From Flavobacterium frigoris (GTDB taxonomy: Bacteria > Bacteroidota > Bacteroidia > Flavobacteriales > Flavobacteriaceae): DNA of 64,000 nt. Both the position numbers and the translations under genes were made by a program. The notes under the pieces are model-generated. The model searched no databases and was not told the origin of the DNA. It saw only the letters and a program-made list of their open reading frames with translations. Below are positions 48,505 to 57,238 of this stretch, piece after piece. The number at the start of each line of letters is the position of its first letter. Position 1 is the first letter of the stretch. Location of the stretch: the NCBI RefSeq assembly GCF_900111075.1, contig NZ_FOFZ01000002.1, positions 372,001-436,000 on the forward strand, given 5' to 3'.

Positions 48505-49539
48505 ATGAAAGACATCACTCTTAAAGAAATTGCGATCAAATTAGGCATTTCGATTACTACGGTATCTAAAGCCTTAAAGAACTATTCTGATGTTAGCCAG
48601 AAAACAAAAAATGCCGTAATTGAACTTGCACAAGAATTACGTTATACCCCTAATAGTTTTGCAGTTAATCTCAGAACTAAAGAATCAAAAACAATTGGTT
48701 TAATTATTCCAGAAGTGATGCATCATTTTTTCTCCAATATTATCAATGCCATCATTGACGAAGCAGAGAAAAATGGTTATCTAGTCATTATCTTACAGTC
48801 AAATGAATCCCTGACTTTAGAAAAAAAACAAGTTGAATTACTTATCAATAAAAGAGTCGATGGTATTTTAATGTCCCTTTCTAATGAGTCCAATAATGAT
48901 GATCACATAAAACAAATTGTTGAAAGAAATATACCCTTTGTCATGTTTGACAAAATCTCCAAGCTCTGCAATTGTTCAAAAGTTATTATTGATGATCAAA
49001 AAGCAGCGTTTAATGCAGTACAACATCTTATAGATAATGGATGCAAAAAAATAGCACACATAAGAGGACCTTTAAATCCACAAAATGCAATTGATCGCTA
49101 CATTGGATACAAAAAAGCATTAGAAAAAAATAATATCCCATTTGACTCAAAACTGATATACACTTGTGAAAATGTTACTTTTCAAGAAGGAATTGATTTT
49201 GCGGAGCAAATTATTAATGAGCATCCTGATGTAGACGGAATCTTTGCAATTACAGATCTTGTTGCTGTAGGAGTGCTTTCCTATTTTAACGACAGAGGAA
49301 TTAAAATCCCAGAACAAGTAGCCGTGATTGGTTTCAGCAATTGGTTTATGTCTCAAGTACTAACGCCAAAACTAAGCACAGTAGATCAACCAAGTCACCA
49401 AATGGGCATAGAATCATTTAATCTGTTATTAGAAGAAATGAATTATCATAAACTGAATCTACCCTTTGTACCGAGAACAATTTTACTAGAAACTGCCATA
49501 ATTGCTAGGGAATCATCTCTAAAAAAAAACAACAACTAA
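48505..49539 (+). CDS. LacI-family transcriptional regulator, copy 2
   Basis: A 344-residue paralogue of the preceding gene with nearly the same DNA-binding domain (TLKEIAIKLGISITTVSKAL) and hinge, and a more diverged ligand domain (for example DYNFFSKVFEGV in copy 1 against MHHFFSNIINAI here). The two are a tandem duplication. A half site GAAAACG lies at 48474-48480, 25 bases before the ATG, which might allow autoregulation, but it is only half an operator. The 245-base gap between the two regulators holds nothing else I recognise. Confidence 0.93.
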   Translation: MKDITLKEIAIKLGISITTVSKALKNYSDVSQKTKNAVIELAQELRYTPNSFAVNLRTKESKTIGLIIPEVMHHFFSNIINAIIDEAEKNGYLVIILQSNESLTLEKKQVELLINKRVDGILMSLSNESNNDDHIKQIVERNIPFVMFDKISKLCNCSKVIIDDQKAAFNAVQHLIDNGCKKIAHIRGPLNPQNAIDRYIGYKKALEKNNIPFDSKLIYTCENVTFQEGIDFAEQIINEHPDVDGIFAITDLVAVGVLSYFNDRGIKIPEQVAVIGFSNWFMSQVLTPKLSTVDQPSHQMGIESFNLLLEEMNYHKLNLPFVPRTILLETAIIARESSLKKNNN

Positions 49540-50460
49540 TTACTTCAGAAAATCGATATTTCGTTTCAATCCCGAAAATTTCGTTCGCTTTAGCGGGGAA
49601 TCCTTGAACACCACCTTAAAAGTATCTTCCGTGATTTCCTCCCAATCTTTCTTAGACATAGATAACAACTCTGGATTCGCATTAAATAAAGGCTCATTGT
49701 GTGGTTTAGAGAATTTATTCCACGGGCAAACATCCTGACAGATATCACAACCAAAAGCCCAATCATCAAACTTCCCCTTCATCTCCTGCGGGATATGCTC
49801 TTTAAGTTCTATTGTAAAATAAGATATGCACTTACTACCATCAACTATATAAGGAGCGACTATAGCTTCTGTAGGACAGGAATCGATACAAGCAGTGCAA
49901 GTACCACAATGATCTGTTGTTGCATTATCATAGTCCAAATCTAAATCGATAATTAGTTCGGCTATAAAATAGAACGAGCCTACTTTTTGAGTTAATAGAT
50001 TACTATTTTTTCCTATCCAACCCAAACCACTTTTGGCTGCCCACGCTTTATCTAAAACTGGGGCCGAATCTACAAAAGCCCGACCAGAAACTTCTCCAAT
50101 AGTTTCTTGAATTGATAACAACAACTCTTTAAGCTTATCTTTAATTACCAAATGATAATCCGTACCGTACGCATACTTAGAAATCTTATACGAATCCTCT
50201 AATTGTGTGTTTTCAGGATAATAATTCAACAACAACGAAATGACACTTTTAGAATCTTCTACCAATAAAGTAGGATCTAAACGCTTATCAAAATGATTTT
50301 CCATATAAGACATTTGTCCATTCCGATTATTATTCAACCAGTTTTCAAGCCTTGGTGCCTCTTGTTCAAGAAACCCAGCTTGGGATATACCACAAGACAA
50401 AAATCCGAGGCGTTTGGCTTCGGATTTAATAAATTGTGTGTATTTTGATTTCGAATTAAT
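49540..50460 (-). CDS. queG: epoxyqueuosine reductase, apparently using an ATT start
   Basis: QueG removes the epoxide of epoxyqueuosine in tRNA wobble position 34, the last step of queuosine synthesis, using cobalamin and two [4Fe-4S] clusters. The cluster motifs [16 protein letters not shown] and [11 protein letters not shown] are visible, as is the catalytic-region [12 protein letters not shown]. The first ATG/GTG/TTG in frame is a TTG at 50400, which cuts into the conserved N terminus. In frame upstream is (I)[19 protein letters not shown] beginning with ATT at 50458-50460, after a stop codon three codons further up. With that start the protein has 306 residues, normal for QueG. Confidence 0.88.
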   Translation of the reverse strand: MNSKSKYTQFIKSEAKRLGFLSCGISQAGFLEQEAPRLENWLNNNRNGQMSYMENHFDKRLDPTLLVEDSKSVISLLLNYYPENTQLEDSYKISKYAYGTDYHLVIKDKLKELLLSIQETIGEVSGRAFVDSAPVLDKAWAAKSGLGWIGKNSNLLTQKVGSFYFIAELIIDLDLDYDNATTDHCGTCTACIDSCPTEAIVAPYIVDGSKCISYFTIELKEHIPQEMKGKFDDWAFGCDICQDVCPWNKFSKPHNEPLFNANPELLSMSKKDWEEITEDTFKVVFKDSPLKRTKFSGLKRNIDFLK

Positions 50461-50494
50461 AGTACTTTATTTATAAAAGAGAATGTATTTAATC

Positions 50495-51517
50495 CTAAAA
50501 TAATCCTCCTTGAATATTAGTATTGAGTCTCCCTAAATGCTTGTACGCTTTATCAGTTACTTCCCTACCTCGAGGTGTTCTCATAATAAAACCTTCCTGA
50601 ATCAGGAATGGCTCATATACCTCTTCAATAGTTTCACTACTCTCTGATACGGCTGTCGCCAAAGTAGATAACCCAACAGGACCACCTTTGAACTTATCAA
50701 TAATGGTAGTCAATATTTTATTATCCATTTCATCAAGACCATGAGCATCTACATTTAAAGCCTTTAATGCATATCGGGCAATTTCAATATCTATTGTACC
50801 ATTTCCCTTTATTTGGGCAAAATCACGAACACGGCGCAATAAAGCGTTTGCAATACGTGGAGTACCACGACTTCTGCCGGCAATTTCAATTGCGGCTTCT
50901 ATTGAAATTGGCATTTTGAGTATTGACGCACTTCTTTCGACAATGGTAGTCAATAATTCTGCTGTGTAATACTGTAATCTTGATGAAATCCCAAAACGAG
51001 CACGCATTGGTGCCGTAAGCAGTCCAGATCGTGTTGTAGCACCAATTAAAGTAAATGGATTAAGATTGATTTGCACCGTTCTAGCGTTTGGTCCTGATTC
51101 AATCATAATATCAATCTTGAAATCTTCCATTGCAGAATACAAGTACTCTTCAACAATAGGGCTTAAACGATGAATTTCGTCTATAAATAATACATCTCTT
51201 TCTTCTAAGTTTGTTAATAGCCCCGCTAAATCACCAGGTTTATCCAAAACAGGACCCGAAGTAATTTTTATACCTACTTGCAGCTCATTAGCCAAAATAT
51301 TTGCCAAGGTTGTCTTTCCTAATCCTGGAGGCCCATGAAATAGTGTATGATCTAAAGCTTCATTTCTCTGATTAGCTGCTTCAACAAAAACTTTAAGGTT
51401 TTCCAATATTTGATCTTGACCTGCAAAATCGTCAAAAGATAATGGCCTCAGTTTTTTTTCGAGATCAAATTCTTCTGAATTATACCCGTTAGTTGTTGGA
51501 TCTAAATTTTCATTCAT
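50495..51517 (-). CDS. ruvB: Holliday junction branch migration ATPase RuvB
   Basis: A 340-residue AAA+ motor that drives branch migration with RuvA. The Walker A motif [13 protein letters not shown], Walker [11 protein letters not shown], sensor [18 protein letters not shown] and the C-terminal winged-helix ([19 protein letters not shown]) are all present. The start at 51517 (MNENLDP) is the family start; an upstream Met at 51556 adds 13 odd residues. A TATCTTTG element lies only 4 bases before this ATG. queG follows on the same strand. Confidence 0.97.
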   Translation of the reverse strand: MNENLDPTTNGYNSEEFDLEKKLRPLSFDDFAGQDQILENLKVFVEAANQRNEALDHTLFHGPPGLGKTTLANILANELQVGIKITSGPVLDKPGDLAGLLTNLEERDVLFIDEIHRLSPIVEEYLYSAMEDFKIDIMIESGPNARTVQINLNPFTLIGATTRSGLLTAPMRARFGISSRLQYYTAELLTTIVERSASILKMPISIEAAIEIAGRSRGTPRIANALLRRVRDFAQIKGNGTIDIEIARYALKALNVDAHGLDEMDNKILTTIIDKFKGGPVGLSTLATAVSESSETIEEVYEPFLIQEGFIMRTPRGREVTDKAYKHLGRLNTNIQGGLF

Positions 51518-51521
51518 GTAA

Positions 51522-51529
51522 CAAAGATA
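51522..51529 (-). promoter_or_regulatory. -7 element immediately before ruvB
   Basis: Minus-strand TATCTTTG matches TAnnTTTG. Its final G is 5 bases from the A of the ruvB ATG, so transcription from it would begin at or next to the start codon. Confidence 0.45.
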
Positions 51530-51640
51530 AAATAAAGTATCAGTAAAATACAGCACTGATAAAAGAGTTTAAAAAAATACATTATAATTCAATATACAAG
51601 TAAATCTAAGTAAAATCCCGTATGAACAATCCATAAAAAA

Positions 51641-51662
51641 AGCCCTTACTTTCGTAAAGGCT
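51641..51662 (-). terminator. terminator of the act-cox operon
   Basis: A 9-base stem AGCCTTTAC/GTAAGGGCT (one wobble) with a GAAA loop, followed on the minus strand by seven T. It begins 12 bases past the subunit I stop and ends the operon that starts at 63066. Confidence 0.88.
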
Positions 51663-51673
51663 TCTTGAATATT

Positions 51674-53470
51674 TTAGTGATGTAAAACTTCTTCTCCTGG
51701 TTTCATTGGAACATTTTGAGGAACAAAATCTTCGTCGTGATTAGGGTTACTATAGTCATACGGCCAACGATGAACTTCTGGAATTTCTCCTGGCCAGTTC
51801 CCATGTATGTGTTCCATAGGTGCTGTCCATTCAAGTGTATTTGATTTCCATGGATTTTGAACAGATTTCTTTCCGTAAAAGATACTACTAAAGAAATTGT
51901 ATAAAAACACCAATTGAAATGCTCCACCAATTAAAGCAAAAGTCGTTATAAGAACGTTTACATTTTGCAAATCATCAAATAAAGGAAAGTTTGTGTTTGT
52001 GTAATAACGTCTAGGTAAACCAGCTAATCCGATAAAGTGCATTGGAAAAAACACACCATAAGCACATATTGCAGTAACCCAAAAGTGAACATAACCTAAA
52101 TTTTTATTAAGCATTCTTCCAAACATTCTAGGAAACCAATGATAAATACCAGCAAACATTCCGTAAAGTGCAGATATTCCCATCACCAAGTGAAAGTGAG
52201 CAACTACAAAATAAGTATCATGTACATTAATATCTAGTGTACTATCTCCAAGAATAATTCCTGTTAAACCTCCCGTTATGAAAGTAGAAACTAGTCCAAT
52301 AGAAAATAACATTGCTGGATTTAACTGTAAGTTACCTTTCCAAAGCGTCGTTATGTAATTAAATGCTTTTACTGCTGAAGGTATCGCGATCAATAAGGTT
52401 GTAAAAGTAAACACGGAACCCAAAAATGGATTCATTCCAGATACAAACATGTGGTGACCCCAAACAATAGTTGATAAAAACGCAATCGCTATAATTGACA
52501 TAATCATCGCCCTGTAACCAAAAATTGGTTTACGTGAATTTGTTGCTATAACCTCAGAAGTAATTCCCAATGCTGGTAGTAAAACAATATAAACTTCAGG
52601 ATGTCCTAAGAACCAAAACAAGTGCTCAAACAAAACAGGTGATCCACCTTGATAATGCAAAACCTCACCCGCAATATAAATATCAGAAAGGAAGAAAGAA
52701 GTACCAAAACTTCTGTCAAAAATCAATAACAATGCCGCAGACAATAAAACTGGAAATGAAACAACTCCTATAATTGCAGTAACAAAGAAAGCCCAAATTG
52801 TAAGTGGCAATCTAGTCATCGACATTCCTTTTGTTCTTAAATTAATTACAGTAACTATATAATTTAAAGAACCCATTAAAGAAGACGCAATAAAAATTGC
52901 CATTGATATCAACCAAAGTGTCATACCCATTCCTGACCCACCAATAGCTTGTGGCAACGCACTTAATGGAGGATAAATTGTCCAACCGGAATTTGCAGGC
53001 CCTGATTCAACAAACAGAGACGAAACCATGATTATACTTGACAAAAAGAATAACCAGTAAGATACCATATTCATAAAACCGGAAGCCATATCACGAGCTC
53101 CAATTTGGAGTGGAATCAGTAAATTACTAAATGTACCGCTCAAAGCTGCCGTTAAAACAAAGAACACCATTATGGTACCATGTATCGTGACTAACGAAAG
53201 ATAAATATCATTTGTCATAACACCATTTGGCGCCCATTTATCCCCTAATAGGACGTTGAAAATCTTAAAAGATTCCTCTGGCCATGCTAATTGCATTCTA
53301 AAAAGCAAAGACATACTAACACCAATAATACCCATTACAATACCTGAAATAAGGTACTGCTTAGCAATCATTTTATGATCAATACTAAAAATATATTTAG
53401 TAATGAAAGTTTCTTTATGATGGTGTTCGTGTTCGTGATCGTGTCCGTGATCGTGACCTTCTGCTGACAT
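51674..53470 (-). CDS. ctaD: cytochrome c oxidase subunit I (aa3 type)
   Basis: A 598-residue protein with about twelve membrane helices, the catalytic heme-copper subunit that reduces oxygen to water and pumps protons. CuB ligands and the cross-linked Tyr are in FLGHPEVYIVLLPALG and WGHHMFVSG; the heme ligands lie in VTIHGTIMVFF and HDTYFVVAHFHLVMG. The Glu of GHPEVY places it in the A1 group. Residues 5-18 are unusually His-rich (GHDHGHDHEHEHHH). It is the last gene of the Alternative Complex III operon and is followed by a terminator. Confidence 0.96.
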   Translation of the reverse strand: MSAEGHDHGHDHEHEHHHKETFITKYIFSIDHKMIAKQYLISGIVMGIIGVSMSLLFRMQLAWPEESFKIFNVLLGDKWAPNGVMTNDIYLSLVTIHGTIMVFFVLTAALSGTFSNLLIPLQIGARDMASGFMNMVSYWLFFLSSIIMVSSLFVESGPANSGWTIYPPLSALPQAIGGSGMGMTLWLISMAIFIASSLMGSLNYIVTVINLRTKGMSMTRLPLTIWAFFVTAIIGVVSFPVLLSAALLLIFDRSFGTSFFLSDIYIAGEVLHYQGGSPVLFEHLFWFLGHPEVYIVLLPALGITSEVIATNSRKPIFGYRAMIMSIIAIAFLSTIVWGHHMFVSGMNPFLGSVFTFTTLLIAIPSAVKAFNYITTLWKGNLQLNPAMLFSIGLVSTFITGGLTGIILGDSTLDINVHDTYFVVAHFHLVMGISALYGMFAGIYHWFPRMFGRMLNKNLGYVHFWVTAICAYGVFFPMHFIGLAGLPRRYYTNTNFPLFDDLQNVNVLITTFALIGGAFQLVFLYNFFSSIFYGKKSVQNPWKSNTLEWTAPMEHIHGNWPGEIPEVHRWPYDYSNPNHDEDFVPQNVPMKPGEEVLHH

Positions 53471-53498
53471 ATATGTATACTTTAAATATTCTTAATAA

Positions 53499-54653
53499 TT
53501 ATTTCATAGCTATTTTAACAACAGCCATTGTATCTTTTGCTTTTAAACTATCAGCTGCAGATGCTCCATCCTCACTAGACGGAGAGGCAGCAGCTTTCAT
53601 TTGATCTGCCAAAACAGTTTGTTGTTTCAACCACGCTTTATAATCTTCTGGTGTATCTACTATAATTTTCATTTGCATATTATAGTGAGATGCCCCACAT
53701 ATTTTATTACAAAGAAGCAAAAAATCGAAAGCATAAGGATCCAATGCAGCCTTACCATTAGCAACTAATTCAATAGATTTCTTAGAACGTATTGCATTAA
53801 TATTAGCAACTTTCTCAATCATATAAGGTAACTCTCTATATTCAGAAGTTGTATAAATTGGCTCAAAAGCAAATTCAGTAACCATTCCTGGAACACAGTT
53901 CATTTGCGCTCTAAAATACGGCATGTAAGCCGAATGCAGCACATCCTGAGATCTCATCTTAAAATGTATTTTCTTTCCTTTCGGAATATGCAATTCCTTA
54001 ACTACAATGTCATCCTGCGCATAAGGATCAGCAAGATCAACTCCTAAAATATTAACGCCCTCGATGTATCTAACATTTGCTTTTCCCAAAACATTATCTT
54101 CTCCTGATACTCTCGCCGTCCAATTAAACTGTTGCGCATACAATTCAATTACAATAGTATCCTCATCCTCATCGATAAACATAATATTTGTCCAAGCATA
54201 AAGACCATATAGAATCAAACCAGCCAATACAACCGCCGGAATTACACTCCATATTGCTTCTAATTTATTATTATCAGCAAAATACAATGCTTTTTGATCT
54301 TTTTTACCTCTATATTTAAAAGCAAAATAATGTAACAAAACTTGCGTTATCGCTTGAACAATAAAAATAAGAACCCAGGTAATATTCATCAAGTTATCTA
54401 CCTGACCTCCATGCGCTGACGCTGGAGTATGGAGAACAAGAGGACCCCAAGTAAACAAACCATATATTGAAAATATATATATAAACGCTAAAAACCCAAA
54501 CATTAAATAACCCTGTACATTATTATCATTATCAGAAGCTACTTGAGAACTGTCTGACTCCGAACCTACTTGAGTAAGGTCAAATATTTTAGTCAATTGC
54601 CATAAAGCAACAGCTAATAAAACCAAAACTATAATTACCAACAAACTTGTCAT
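53499..54653 (-). CDS. ctaC: cytochrome c oxidase subunit II (CuA subunit) with extended N terminus
   Basis: A 384-residue protein. The CuA site is visible as LHSAYMP (first His) and CNKICGASHYNM (two Cys, His, Met) near residues 221 and 320. It carries an extra membrane segment and a Ser/Asp-rich linker before the usual two helices (three hydrophobic stretches: about 2-20, 48-70, 90-112), making it longer than most subunit II proteins. It receives electrons from cytochrome c or directly from Alternative Complex III, whose genes directly precede it, and SCO at 2243 probably loads its copper. Confidence 0.95.
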   Translation of the reverse strand: MTSLLVIIVLVLLAVALWQLTKIFDLTQVGSESDSSQVASDNDNNVQGYLMFGFLAFIYIFSIYGLFTWGPLVLHTPASAHGGQVDNLMNITWVLIFIVQAITQVLLHYFAFKYRGKKDQKALYFADNNKLEAIWSVIPAVVLAGLILYGLYAWTNIMFIDEDEDTIVIELYAQQFNWTARVSGEDNVLGKANVRYIEGVNILGVDLADPYAQDDIVVKELHIPKGKKIHFKMRSQDVLHSAYMPYFRAQMNCVPGMVTEFAFEPIYTTSEYRELPYMIEKVANINAIRSKKSIELVANGKAALDPYAFDFLLLCNKICGASHYNMQMKIIVDTPEDYKAWLKQQTVLADQMKAAASPSSEDGASAADSLKAKDTMAVVKIAMK

Positions 54654-54672
54654 CTGTTTCTTTCTTTAAATA

Positions 54673-56124
54673 TTAATAATGAAAATGTTTACTCTCTTCG
54701 ATGTACGGATTTCTTTTTGGTAACAAAGGAGATTTTGCCAATGCCGTAAAAACAACATAGATAAATAACCCCATAAAGAAAAGAACAGAAGCTATTTCTG
54801 ATATTCCAATAAACCAGCTGTCCCCCACCGTACCTGGCATAATCATATTAAAGAAATCAATATAATGTCCAGCTAATATTACAACACCTGCCATAACCAA
54901 TATCCAAGTGATTCTTTTAAAATCAGTATTTACTAAAATCAATATAGGAAAAACAAAATTCATAACAACCGCACCAAAAAATGGTAAGTTATACAATTCT
55001 ATTCTAGTTATGAAGTATGTAATCTCTTCAGGTATATTTGCGTACCATATTAACATGAATTGTGAAAACCAAAGGTAGGTCCAGAAAACACTAAAACCAA
55101 ACATAAATTTAGCTAAATCATGAATATGACTTGTATTTACATGTTCTAAATACCCTTTTGATTTCAAATATAAAGTAACCATTGCAATCATAGTAATTCC
55201 ACTTACAAAGAAACTTGCAAAGACATACCATCCAAACAAAGTACTAAACCAGTGAGGATCTATAGACATAATCCAATCCCATGACATGATAGATTCTGTA
55301 ACTATAAAGAATACTAAAAATCCAGCTGAAATATTAAAATTCTTTTTATAGAAACTATCATCATTAGATTCATCTTGCGCTAAACAGTTTTTAGCAGAAT
55401 AATATCTATATAAATTCCAACCGATTAAGAATATTGCAGCTCTAGCAATCCAAAAAGGAAAATTTAAGTAACCTGTTTTTGTAGCTATAAGCTTATCATG
55501 AGCAACCACTTCAGGATCTAACCAGATAAACAAATGATTAAAATGAAGACCACACAAAATTAAAAACACGAAGAAAATTACAGAGCCCCATGGCAAATAA
55601 GCCGTAATTCCTTGCATTACTCTAAACAATACAGGAGACCAACCAGCAGATGCAACTTGCTGTATAGCATAGAACGCTAAAACACCCATAGAAATTAGCA
55701 AAAAGAAAATACAAGCCACATATAAAGCCGCCCATGGTTTATTTTGCATTTGATGCAAAACATGAGTCAAATGCTCTTCATGCTCAGCAGCTTCATTAAC
55801 TTCATTATGATTATCAACTACTGCTACATGAGTCTCAGTAGCTGCTGCAACCTCATTATGACCTTCTAACGCTGTTGTAGCTTCAGTACCCTCGACAGCC
55901 AAGTCAACTTCTTTATGATCCGCTACCACTGCATGAGCTGCAACCGACTCACTAGAAACTTCATGCTTAACTTCAACATGTCCTCCATGGCTATCAGCAG
56001 CAAGAATTTTTTCAACTTCTTGAATATCTTTTGGTGCAGTTAAAAAACCATATCCAATTCCTAAAAGACCTAATGCCATTAAGATGAAAGAAAAAGTTTT
56101 TAATTTACTTGAAAATGTATACAT
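54673..56124 (-). CDS. actF: Alternative Complex III membrane subunit ActF
   Basis: Starting at 56124 (MYTFSSKLKTFSFIL) it has 483 residues and about ten membrane helices. It is a quinol:cytochrome c oxidoreductase integral subunit related to ActC (NrfD/PsrC superfamily). Between helix 1 and helix 2 (about residues 40-130) is a low-complexity stretch rich in His, Glu, Val and Ala (HGGHVEVKHEV, DHKEV, GHNEV, NHNEV). The gene order ActE-ActF-COX II is the standard one for Bacteroidota. Confidence 0.9.
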   Translation of the reverse strand: MYTFSSKLKTFSFILMALGLLGIGYGFLTAPKDIQEVEKILAADSHGGHVEVKHEVSSESVAAHAVVADHKEVDLAVEGTEATTALEGHNEVAAATETHVAVVDNHNEVNEAAEHEEHLTHVLHQMQNKPWAALYVACIFFLLISMGVLAFYAIQQVASAGWSPVLFRVMQGITAYLPWGSVIFFVFLILCGLHFNHLFIWLDPEVVAHDKLIATKTGYLNFPFWIARAAIFLIGWNLYRYYSAKNCLAQDESNDDSFYKKNFNISAGFLVFFIVTESIMSWDWIMSIDPHWFSTLFGWYVFASFFVSGITMIAMVTLYLKSKGYLEHVNTSHIHDLAKFMFGFSVFWTYLWFSQFMLIWYANIPEEITYFITRIELYNLPFFGAVVMNFVFPILILVNTDFKRITWILVMAGVVILAGHYIDFFNMIMPGTVGDSWFIGISEIASVLFFMGLFIYVVFTALAKSPLLPKRNPYIEESKHFHY

Positions 56125-56151
56125 ATCTATTACGATCAGTTTGTTCAACAA

Positions 56152-56697
56152 TTATAATTGGCTTTTCAGTTTTAGAACATAGTCAGCAACTAACCAACGT
56201 TCATGGACACTTAATTGATTAGCATGAGATCCCATTGCATTTAAACCATAAGTCACAACATGAAAAATACTTCCTTCAGTGATAACTCTGTCTTTATAGC
56301 TAGGAACTCCAAGAAATTTCTCTCTTTCAACTAATTTCCCTTTTCCATTACCAGAAGTTCCGTGACAACTTATGCAATAAATTTCAAAAAGCGCCTGTCC
56401 TTCTCCAGAATTTCTACCCAAAGAATCCAGGGGCGATTTAAGATTAGCTTTCGCTAAGTCGTAACCTTCAGGTGTGTTCTCATACTCATACGGTTCAAAA
56501 CCTCTATTGATCGTACCAGTAACAGGAAGCTGTCCTTCTTTACCATTCTTAAATGCACTAGACTCTGAATATGTTTCGTAGCCAATTGATTGATACATAT
56601 TAGGAAAGTACTGATAATTCGGTGCTGAATTATTATGGCAAGATGCTATTGATATAGTAATGCCTAATAATAGTGTTATTTTATATACCCTTTTCAT
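56152..56697 (-). CDS. actE: Alternative Complex III monoheme cytochrome c ActE
   Basis: A 181-residue lipoprotein (MKRVYKITLLLGITISIASC) with one heme c motif CISCHGTSGNGKG (about residue 120) and the expected distal Met in the NAMGSHANQ segment. It passes electrons in the periplasm from the complex to the oxidase or to a soluble cytochrome. It sits 7 bases after ActD and 27 bases before ActF. Confidence 0.92.
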   Translation of the reverse strand: MKRVYKITLLLGITISIASCHNNSAPNYQYFPNMYQSIGYETYSESSAFKNGKEGQLPVTGTINRGFEPYEYENTPEGYDLAKANLKSPLDSLGRNSGEGQALFEIYCISCHGTSGNGKGKLVEREKFLGVPSYKDRVITEGSIFHVVTYGLNAMGSHANQLSVHERWLVADYVLKLKSQL

Positions 56698-56704
56698 ATC
56701 TAAA

Positions 56705-57238
56705 TTAATGCTTTTCTATTACTTTAACTTCTATAGCTCCTGTATTCGTGAAAAAAGAAACTAATTCTTCTTCATTATTATTAACGGCTACCTCCATCAA
56801 GAAGTGATCATCTGTTGTTCTAACATCAGGATTTTCAGCTTGTTTAAAAGGCCATAACTTACTTCTCATATAAAAAGTAATTACCATTAAATGCGCCGCA
56901 AAAAACACAGTCATCTCAAACATAATAGGCACAAATGCCGGCATGTTTTCAATGTAACTAAAACTTGGCTTTCCACCAATATCCTGCGGCCAATCTTGAA
57001 TCATAATAAAATTCATCATCCAAGTAGCAAATGAAATACCAATACAACCGTATATGAATGAACAAATAGCTAGTCTAGTAGGCGCAAGCCCCATTGCTTT
57101 ATCCAAACCGTGAACTGGAAATGGTGTAAAAACTTCTTCGATATGATGATGAGCTGCCCTGGTTTGTTTAACCGCATCCATCAATATATCATCGTCATTA
57201 TAAATGGCGTATATTACTTTATTACTCATGATGTACAT
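56705..57238 (-). CDS. actD: Alternative Complex III subunit ActD (DUF3341)
   Basis: A 177-residue membrane protein with two helices (about 60-85 and 105-130) and a soluble N-terminal segment HHHIEEVFTPFPVHGLDKAMGL, the DUF3341/ActD signature. It binds no cofactor and is structural. Its start overlaps the ActC stop by 17 bases, indicating coupled translation; MSNKVIYAIY three residues later would reduce the overlap to 8 bases. Confidence 0.92.
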   Translation of the reverse strand: MYIMSNKVIYAIYNDDDILMDAVKQTRAAHHHIEEVFTPFPVHGLDKAMGLAPTRLAICSFIYGCIGISFATWMMNFIMIQDWPQDIGGKPSFSYIENMPAFVPIMFEMTVFFAAHLMVITFYMRSKLWPFKQAENPDVRTTDDHFLMEVAVNNNEEELVSFFTNTGAIEVKVIEKH

